Shown: piece after piece, positions 56,885 to 64,000 of the stretch
Layout of the letters: each line of letters starts with the position of its first letter
Position numbering within the stretch: the first letter of the stretch is position 1
Source of the DNA: Megachile rotundata
Lineage: Eukaryota; Arthropoda; Insecta; Hymenoptera; Megachilidae
NCBI RefSeq assembly: GCF_050947335.1
Contig: NC_134988.1
Span: 4,030,001 to 4,094,000 of the forward strand
DNA: 64,000 bases
Reading direction: 5' to 3'
Notes under the pieces: generated by a model
What the model was told of the DNA's origin: nothing
The model's input: only the letters and a program-made list of their open reading frames with translations
Databases searched by the model: none
Program-made: the position numbers and the translations under genes

Positions 56885-58258
56885 TCAATTTCCTGGATTA
56901 TAAGCAATCGGTTGCTCTAATAGTTTTTTATTTAATCGGTGTATTCTGTTTTTGATGCCACGTTCCTTGATTAGCGGGTGTATGGCCACAAGCATTTTTA
57001 TTAAACCGAGTATGTCACTTGTGTAGTCGTGGGCAATTTCGAATGGGTTGGGTGCACCGAGAGCGTTTTCCAAAAAACTTTTAAATTCTTGGTAGTTGAG
57101 GGTATATTTTTTATTTGGATCTTCGATTTCTGTTTTTGCTGCTTGAAGCGCTTCTTCTAGTTTTGGTGTCGTTATGAAGGATGGAGCGGGAAGTATTAAT
57201 CTTTTCTTACCTGTTGATTTTTTACTGATAATGACTTGTGCAGGTGTTTTAAGACTTGTTTCCTCGGGGTCTCCTGTTTCGGTTGTAATTTCAGACGAAG
57301 TATCTGAGAGCGGTCTTTTTTTGCGAATTGAATTTTCTGTTACTTCGGTTGGTTCAGTTTCCATAACGATTTCCTTGTTCGTCTGTGCTTCCGTAGATAG
57401 GATCGGTGTGTATGGAATGTTTGTTGTCTGAATTGGATCGGTGTCTAGCGTGTCTTTGTAATTTATTGCTGATTTCGGTGTAGTGACAGGTGTTTGAGAC
57501 GTTATGATTCGTTCGTCAGTTGTCGAGGTGCTGTCTGTTATTATATTGCCTTCGTATGTTTCGATGTTATGGGGACATTGTTTGGCAATATGTCCCTCCT
57601 GCTTACAATGGAAGCAGTTTAATTTGTCAGTAGTTGTGAATATACGGTAGGCTGTGTCTTCAAAATTAATAACGAATGAATCCGGTATCATCTTGGCATC
57701 TTCCGGGTTGACATAGATTTGTCTACGGAAACTCAAGATGTGGGCGTATTCGGGGTCGGTCATTCCTGCTTTTAAGGGCGTTATTCGTGAGCATATTCGG
57801 ATGTTGTTTCTTTTGAGTATGTCTTCAATAGATTTGTTGGGTATGACTAGTGAGACGTTAGAGAAAATAATGCTCTCTGCTGGTGTAATCATGGGTCTTA
57901 TTTCTATTTTGGTGTTATTGATTTTTATCGATTTGTGATTTTTTGTTAGGGTAGTTACTGTTTCTTTTTTATCAAGGTAGATGCAAATTCTATTGTTTGA
58001 GATTCTGGAGATGTATTTGATTGCTTTAGGGCCTATTAGTCTGCCCACTGCACATGCGTATTCTTTAATAGTGGTACCGTCAACTGCCGATAGGATTATT
58101 GCTTGGTCTTTTGTAGGGAAAGATTCTGACTTGATGGCGTTAGCATATGAGTTGGTTGATTTTCTTGTACTGGCCTGGTTTTTATCGGTGGATTTGATAG
58201 TGGAGGCGCCTGCATTCTCAGCAGCTTCATTTCCTTGGTGGTTTTTGGTAGTTTCCAT
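56885..58258 (-). CDS. Jockey-type ORF1 nucleic-acid-binding protein (Gag-like)
   Basis: An uninterrupted frame of 457 codons from the ATG at 58258 ('METTKNHQGNEAAENAG'). The open frame extends 31 codons further upstream but only to a GTG, so 58258 is the likely start. The N-terminal ~45 residues are polar and disordered. A basic/hydrophobic central region covers 50-205 and contains an RRM-like pattern. One CX2CX4HX4C zinc knuckle lies at 215-228 ('CFHCKQEGHIAKQC'), where Jockey proteins usually have two or three. A Thr/Pro/Ser-rich linker follows, then a C-terminal helical part with 'YTLNYQEFKSFLENALG'. It would coat the element's RNA and carry it to the nucleus. It is intact although ORF2 is not. 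Confidence 0.85.
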   Translation of the reverse strand: METTKNHQGNEAAENAGASTIKSTDKNQASTRKSTNSYANAIKSESFPTKDQAIILSAVDGTTIKEYACAVGRLIGPKAIKYISRISNNRICIYLDKKETVTTLTKNHKSIKINNTKIEIRPMITPAESIIFSNVSLVIPNKSIEDILKRNNIRICSRITPLKAGMTDPEYAHILSFRRQIYVNPEDAKMIPDSFVINFEDTAYRIFTTTDKLNCFHCKQEGHIAKQCPHNIETYEGNIITDSTSTTDERIITSQTPVTTPKSAINYKDTLDTDPIQTTNIPYTPILSTEAQTNKEIVMETEPTEVTENSIRKKRPLSDTSSEITTETGDPEETSLKTPAQVIISKKSTGKKRLILPAPSFITTPKLEEALQAAKTEIEDPNKKYTLNYQEFKSFLENALGAPNPFEIAHDYTSDILGLIKMLVAIHPLIKERGIKNRIHRLNKKLLEQPIAYNPGN

Positions 58259-58384
58259 GATCAGTGGGGTATTAGTCACACATAAGTGAGACACAACACT
58301 AATTGCACTTTTCACAGTTGATTTGGAACACACGATCGGCACTATAAACACATCTAATCACTTAGGTGGTACGACCGCGAATGA

Positions 58385-58700
58385 ATTTACTAATTTAGTA
58401 ATTTAGAAATCTACTAATTCGATAATTTGGCCAATTGATGAATTGATGAATTGATGAATTGATGAATTGATGAATTGATGCATTGATGAATTGATAAATT
58501 GACGAATTGGCAAATTGACCAATTTACGAATTGACGAATTGCCAAATTGCCAAATTGCCAAATTGCCAAATTGATAAATTGACAAATTGATAATTTGATA
58601 AATTGATAAGTTATTAAATTGGTAAGTTAGCAATTTGATAATTTGTTAATTTAGCAGTTTGGTAATTTATTAATGTATTCTTTTAAAATTTGAAAAATTA
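58385..58700. repeat. Word array: 'aattgatg' then 'aattgcca'
   Basis: Near-perfect 8-base units 'gatgaatt' (58437-58490) change to 'gccaaatt' (about 58540-58570) and then to 'gataaatt'. The Jockey element inserted at its left edge. Confidence 0.9.
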
Positions 58701-59399
58701 CAAAATTTTTCCCTTTGATGTTTAACAATTTGAAAATTTAGAATTATAGTAATCTAAAAACTTTTAAATATAACAATTTTAGACGTTCAAATTTGAAATT
58801 ACTATAATATATCAAATATAATAAACACAAGTAAATATATTGATTAACAATAATTTATCCGGCTAGACACAATTACCAGCATGAAATGGCTGAATTCCAG
58901 TTACAAATCCTCTTTGAATAAGAACTCGAAGATACGTGGTTTCGCGAATCTCATCCTAACTTGATTAATTCATCATAGTTTCCAGTGAAGTTTTAAGACG
59001 ATCTATAGACTACCACAAGCCGTCTTCAATTTGTAAATACGATTCACAGACGCTTCGTATCTAGGACGTCTCAGCAACGTCGACAACGTCAACGACGAGA
59101 AAGTTAATATCGAATTCGTGAATTGCTGTAGCAATGTTGTCGAAACTTGCTTCCGTGTTTTCTTCATTGTCGTGATGCTGCCAATTAATTTAGATCCCAA
59201 TTTAACGGGCTAACTTATAACATCTTACTCTTCGTTCGAATCAAACGAATGATGGCGTAACACTTTTCGAACCCTTCGTTTAATTTTTCAAATACACTCG
59301 CAAGTATTTTTATTTCTTTAGCTCTTATAGTAAATTCATATTTAGGTGAATGTTAATCTCCATGACCTTGAACGTGACATATATTATTAGTGATATGGG
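58701..59399. other. AT-rich sequence, no gene
   Basis: No recognised feature. The 59003-59200 minus-strand frame is short and unremarkable. Confidence 0.45.
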
Positions 59400-60150
59400 A
59401 TGAAGTTTCGAAAAGTGCAAATTGATCGCTCTGAAATTTTAACCAGAGATCCCTCTTAATTAAAGAAGAAGGTCCCTAAAAAAATTTTAAACTACAAAGC
59501 CTCCTTTGCTCCTCAGACCCTTTATGACAGTTTTTATTAACTATCGCCGAAAATATTAAATTTATAGGAAAAAGTTTCAAACAAAAAATGAAGCTCTTAA
59601 AAAGTTCTACAAAAAATGTTTTATACATTTTTTATGTATGTCCGTTACTTTGACTGTTATGAAGGAAAAGAGTATTTTTTTCATGAAAATTTGGAAAGTT
59701 TTTATTATGTATTTGGGGAAAAATTAGTGTGAAAGGTGGATATAAAGAATGCATGGTACAGAGAACACACACGGGGAGTACAACGGAGTCTTCGCACCTC
59801 CTCTCCCCCGCCGGCACCTGCCCAGTGAATAGAAGTACATGGAGCCGAAGTCAATTCAATTCCCAGTAAGTTATTTTAAGCCAGTCGAAATAATAGTTTT
59901 ACGATAAAAATATATATGACCTTCTTTGTAGAGCTCCTAATGAGCTTTATTTTTTGTTGACAACTTTTTTCTCTGAAATCAATATTTTCGGAATTATTTA
60001 GTAAGGACTGTAGAAGACTTTGAAGAGAGCTGGAGGGCAAATGAGGTTTTGTCGTCAAAAATCGTTTTAGGGACTTTCTTCCCTAATCAAGAGGAGCTTT
60101 GGTTATAATTTCAGAGCAATCGGAGGTTTGCGCTTTTCAGAACAGGAACA
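59400..60150. mobile_element. Old foldback element with ~230-bp diverged arms
   Basis: 59400-59635 and the complement of about 59915-60150 match with many differences. Shared landmarks are 'gaaaagtgcaaa', 'gctctgaaatt.taacca', 'gaagaa.gtccctaaaa', 'ccgaaaatatt' and 'aagctc'. The centre (59640-59910) has no recognisable gene. Exact ends and target duplication are unclear. Confidence 0.7.
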
Positions 60151-60839
60151 TGTTCCTATTTAACATTTCCCTATAATTAAATTGTCGTTGGTTGTTCATA
60201 AAAACGTTATTAATAATTCATGAACGTTATTGTTGACATGTTAAAAAGTTATTAATAATGACTTTCTGAAAGTCATTATTAACATGTTAATAAACTATTA
60301 ACAATAGTTTAAAACTGGTCAACTACTAGCACCTTCACGTTAAAGTGTATGTAATAAAAATAGGAAGTTTTTAAGGAAGCAAACGCAATGATAATACTTT
60401 GAAAAGAGATTTTATAATGTTATGCAAAATCTTGAGAACAAAGCAACTTTATTTTTACACTCCAGGGAAACTTCTTTCCAGTAACGTGGCTCGATTCTGA
60501 AATAATGAGGTACAGTTTCTGAAGTCGAGGCTAGTAGCTAGAAAATCAATTGCATCACCATAATTGTCATAGTTTGTAAACAAGTTCATAACGGATGAAA
60601 TAAAGTTTCCTTTATTTCTGTTACTTTAAGGAGTTACATACTACGTAGTGTTTTTCTTATAACCAATTTTGCGAAAAAGGGAAGAATTTTACACACAGTT
60701 GAATCTAATTAAAACTTGATTGATAAAATTGAACTGAATTTTGTTGACATCCGAGAATTCGTGGAGTAATTTGATTTACAAACTGAACTATCAAACTTCT
60801 ATATTCGAAATTATATTTCTATGTTTGTAACTTTCTGAA
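60151..60839. other. AT-rich sequence with one perfect palindrome
   Basis: No gene; the palindrome at 60252-60282 is listed separately. Confidence 0.5.
60252..60282. repeat. Perfect hairpin, 15-bp stem, 1-base loop
   Basis: TTAATAATGACTTTC, T, then its exact complement. The flanking 'catgttaa' words on both sides extend an imperfect stem. Confidence 0.9.
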
Positions 60840-61270
60840 TTTTTAAACTTTTGAGTTTCTAACAATAAGTTTCTGAATGTCTACTTGTTTACTTGTAAAT
60901 CTTTCGTTTTACGAATTCTAATTTTTTCAATTTTTAAATTTTCGAATTTTCGAATTTCAAAACTCATAAACTCCTCGACTCTTGACTTTCTGAATTTTTG
61001 AATTTCTCAATTTCTCAATGTCTGAATTTGCAAGCATTGAAATTTTCAAATTTCCCTTTCTTTAATTTCTGAAATATTTAAGTCTTCAATTACTATCTAA
61101 ACTGTCATATTTATAAATTTACAATTTTCTAAATTTTCGAATTTCTAAATTTCTACATTACCTAATGACTGAATTTACAAATTTTTTAACTTCTAAATAT
61201 GTACACCATTTCTTAAATTTCCATTTTATCTTTCAATTTTCAAATATTAAAGTTTTTACGTAGTTAAATT
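60840..61270. repeat. Degenerate word array of 'tttctgaatttt' type
   Basis: Loose repeats of 8-12 bases (tttctgaa, aatttctcaa) with strong divergence. Confidence 0.7.
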
Positions 61271-61767
61271 CTCAATCTACCAAATGTACTTTCAAAACAT
61301 TTTGGACACGCATCTCGAGTCAATCTATTACAGCAGCTCTCGGAAACGGACACACAGTTTGAAATAAGTCATTAAAAAAGAATCACTTTGTAGTGAACCA
61401 CTTTACATACCCGGCAAAGAGAAAAAGCACCAAACAAGAAAAAGGAGAAAAACGAGCGTGAATATCCACGCAGAGGAAAAGTACACAGAATACAGAATAA
61501 TGAGTTTCGTTAGGCGACATAACACACTATTTTAGGACGGCATTTTGAAGAGCTGCAGCTAAAAGTATGATCTTTGTACAATGCTTCCTAACCTTACCTA
61601 ACCCGCTCTGCGAGAAAGTTCCGAATAAAAATTTCGTTACTTTTCAGATAGAATTATGATCAGTAAATAGCAAGACTGATATCATAACGTAACTTTAATG
61701 AAGAAATCTACATTTTAAGGTTCTTCTTGCAGTAGTTAAACTTTTTTCTGTGTTCACACATTTTTAA
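61271..61767. other. No gene identified
   Basis: AT-rich. Contains short 'cctaaccttacctaacc' text near 61590, too short to be a telomeric repeat. Confidence 0.4.
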
Positions 61768-63246
61768 CCGACTTCGAAAAAGGAGGAGGTTACTCAATTC
61801 GATCAGTATATATTTTTTTTTTCTATGTATGTTCGCCGATTACGCCTAGCTGGATGGACCGATCGGAACGAACCCTTTTGCATCTCGTAGGTTCTGACTC
61901 CCCATTGGTACCATTATCAAAAAATTTTTCATTTTTTAATTGCAAAGTGTTGTTATTGCAAAACAACCAGCAACTTTTGAAATAAACTTTTCTCGATTTT
62001 AGTGCATTTTTAATATCTTATCACGGACATGATTCTGTACAATTTTGTTCATATACAAATTTCGCGGAAAGGTTTAGTTTTCGAGATATTAGCGAAAAAT
62101 TGTTATTAACTTTTGAAATCAACTTCGAACGATTTTAATGTCCTTCGAATATGTTGTTAGGGGCGTGGTTCTGGACAATTTTTTCCTTTTGCATAATTGA
62201 CGGAAAGCTTTTGTTTTCGAGATATTAGCGAAAATTGTTGTTAACTTTTGAAACCAACTTCGAACCATTTTAATGTCCTTCTAATACGTTATTAGTGGCA
62301 TGATTCTGAACGAGTTTTTCCTTATGCATAATTGACGGAAAACTCTAGTTTTCGTGATATTAGCGAAAAACTATTGTTATTAATATTAGTGGAACGCCCC
62401 GTGCTATGCACGGGAAAGACAAGAAAGGGCAATTACAATGCACTGTACCAAAACGCTAACTAAGCTTTACCGCTCTGACACGCGACCTATACAGCAAGAT
62501 GAGTTCACGTTGACGTTGGTGTATTATTCCCATTGCTTGGTACAGTCTCCGTATCGTTCTAAAAATGCATCAATTTGATTTGTTAGAAAATTTGTTGCGC
62601 AGGATCTGCTATTATTTTACGGATACTTTCACCCTTGCGCAGTCCTAAACCGTAAGAGATACACATGTGCAGTAAATTTTTACAAAGAAAGTTAACAAAG
62701 AACAAATGGATGAAGCACCCTCAATCATAATGTAATTAGTTTGTACTTGTCCCTGAAAGAGTGTCCCTGATTTTTTTTTCTATGCACGTTCGCCGGTTTT
62801 TTCCTAGGTGGGTGATCCAATCGGAACAAAGCCTTTCGCATCTCGTAGGTTCCGACTCCCCATTGGTACCATTACCAACAATTTTTTCATTTTTTAGTTG
62901 CAAAGGATTATTGTTGCAAAAAAAATTGAAAAACGAATATCCATGTTGTCTTTTACTTAATTATGCTCATGGCATTTACGCAGACAAAAAAAAGCCCAGA
63001 AGAACTGTTTCACAGTATCCCATACAATTCTCCCCATTTCACTAAAAAGCGTGAAATAAAATAATTTTCAGAAAAAAAATACACCGACTTCGAAATGCAC
63101 TAAAAAGTATAAAATAATTTCTATTTCCTAATGATGTAATTTCTATTTCATTCAATCATACAATTACGTAACAGATATGAATGAAACTATTTACTCGTTA
63201 GGTAGTATATTAAATACATTTCAACTTCTTCGGAGGCGGCGCAAAA

Positions 63247-63555
63247 TTAAAAATACTTCAGTAAACGTTGCTGCCAATAACCAGTTGATTGTGGTATGGC
63301 GTATTGGAAATTAATAAATCCTGAGAAAGAATACGTACCATTATAGATATATCTGGTAATATACGTAAATGTAACGATTGCATCTTCATTTCGCAACGTT
63401 TCTGATATAAATGAAATTGAATTGACTTCGTTCGCATGTGGAAGCCATGGATCTAAGAACCTATAAACGGAGCCCACGACGCGGGAATTACCAAATTTGC
63501 GGCAGATGGGGTCTATCTTTATAGTATGTGCGGCGATCGAGTCTTTCCGTCGCAT
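63247..63555 (-). CDS. Small ORF (102 codons) of the block A/B repeat family, function unknown
   Basis: ATG at 63555, TAA at 63247. The protein begins 'MRRKDSIAAHTIKIDPICRK', has 'FGNSRVVGSVYRFLDPWLP' and ends with 'FINFQYAIPQSTGYWQQRLL' and 'KYF'. It is rich in aromatic residues and has no membrane helix or catalytic motif I recognise. Its C-terminal third is repeated in block A, where several differences are silent or conservative and one makes a stop (CAG to TAG). That suggests it was once a translated gene carried by the repeat. An in-frame stop lies just upstream of the ATG, so the frame is either complete or the end of a longer broken gene. The stop codon is followed at once by the inverted arm. 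Confidence 0.4.
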   Translation of the reverse strand: MRRKDSIAAHTIKIDPICRKFGNSRVVGSVYRFLDPWLPHANEVNSISFISETLRNEDAIVTFTYITRYIYNGTYSFSGFINFQYAIPQSTGYWQQRLLKYF

Positions 63556-63570
63556 ACTCTACGAATCTAG

Positions 63571-63947
63571 CCCTTTGCGGACTACCGCGGCATATATGCG
63601 TTCTGCGTAAATTATCAAATTGGCCGAAAAACTCATATATGCGTTTCGCGAAAACAGTTGATTGAGCCGAGAAACGCATATATGTGTCCCACGTAAATGC
63701 GTGGCTATGGCCGAAAAACTTAACTATGCGTTCTGCGAAAACAACTGATAGAGCCGAGAAACGCGTACATGTGTGCATGCACGTAAATCTGTGCATGTAC
63801 ATATAATACGTCCAGAATTTGACTTGGAATGCTATGAACAAAAACCGCGTTTAAGCGGAAATATGCGCTGGCAATTTTTAATGACTATCGCGGCAGGAGC
63901 TCGGCCCCACGGTACGGTTCACTTCGAACCGTCCCGTTCGCAAAGGG
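63571..63947. mobile_element. piggyBac-like MITE in a CTAG target, 377 bp
   Basis: CCCTTTGCG at 63571 and CGCAAAGGG ending at 63947 are inverted ends, flanked by CTAG on both sides (63567-63570, 63948-63951). CCCTTTGC ends are piggyBac-like, but the target would normally be TTAA. The centre (63600-63790) contains two ~95-bp tandem copies of 'gccgaaaaact...gcgaaaac...gagccgagaaacgc'. It lies inside block B. Confidence 0.65.
63600..63790. repeat. ~95-100-bp tandem repeat, two copies
   Basis: 'ggccgaaaaact' (63622 and about 63708), 'atgcgtt.cgcgaaaac' and 'gagccgagaaacgc' recur in the same order inside the CTAG-flanked MITE. Confidence 0.75.
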
Positions 63948-64000
63948 CTAGATAGACCATAGTTACATTCTATACGCATTAACACCTACTTCGCGGCGTG

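Larger units (their letters stand above)
54135..58378 (-). mobile_element. Jockey-type non-LTR retrotransposon, 4.24 kb
   Basis: A minus-strand element with ORF1 (zinc-knuckle nucleic-acid-binding protein) and ORF2 (endonuclease plus reverse transcriptase). It is flanked by GAATGA at 54129-54134 and at 58379-58384, a probable 6-bp target duplication that makes it nearly full length. No RNase H domain follows the RT, which favours the Jockey clade over I. The 5' end starts GCGGTCGTACCACCTAAG, and ORF1 begins about 120 bp in. The 3' untranslated region (54135-54303) ends without an A-rich tail. Confidence 0.85.
61768..64000 (+). mobile_element. Repeat block B: fuller copy of block A, opposite strand, cut by window end
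   Basis: Starts TTTTTAACCGACTTCGAAAA at about 61768, passes two single versions of the 164-bp unit (61826-61990, 62777-62930) and several 'gttttcgagatattagcg' repeats. It reaches the inverted arm at about 63050-63246, then a spacer with the small frame 63247-63555. A stretch at 62388-62760 with 'gccccgtgctatgcacggg' has no counterpart in block A and may be inserted. The last bases, 'cttcgcggcgtg', match the block A spacer about 105 bp before its second arm, so the other arm should lie just past the window. Confidence 0.7.

Overview
The window is AT-rich, transposon-dense eukaryotic DNA, most likely from an insect and probably a hymenopteran. That guess rests on several mariner/Tc1 relatives, a Ty3/Gypsy element, a Jockey-like non-LTR element, many TA-flanked MITEs and long arrays of AT-rich words. 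I see no bacterial-type operon, no rRNA or tRNA gene and no convincing host protein-coding gene. One possible terminal exon lies at 23186-23407. Almost every recognisable coding stretch belongs to a mobile element, and most are broken.

Layout. 0.4-3.4 kb: a DNA transposon with 9-bp target duplications and a decayed transposase, interrupted by an internally decayed mariner. 4.2-8.8 kb: three elements nested in one another (a long-TIR MITE, holding an LTR unit, holding a 2-kb foldback element). 11.2 kb: a piggyBac-type MITE. 12.2-13.8 kb: a repeat ('block A') with inverted arms and a 164-bp tandem repeat; the same family returns in the opposite orientation at 61.8-64.0 kb ('block B'). 16-25 kb: two solo LTRs with target duplications, arrays and MITEs. 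27-38 kb: two nearly identical 0.5-kb elements, a deleted mariner and an almost intact Tc1-like transposon. 39.4-40.8 kb: a GC-rich solo LTR. 42-47 kb: another MITE, then word arrays interrupted by LTR-like insertions.

48.1-53.3 kb: a Ginger-like non-autonomous element abuts a dead Gypsy element that has itself been hit by a hAT MITE. 54.1-58.4 kb: a nearly full-length Jockey-type element on the minus strand, with an intact ORF1 and a broken ORF2, flanked by a 6-bp duplication. 58-61 kb: arrays and an old foldback element. Elements in every state of decay lie nested in one another, as expected of a heterochromatic or gene-poor intergenic region.

All boundaries and identities were read by eye. 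Family names rest on recognised protein motifs, terminal repeats and target duplications, not on database searches.
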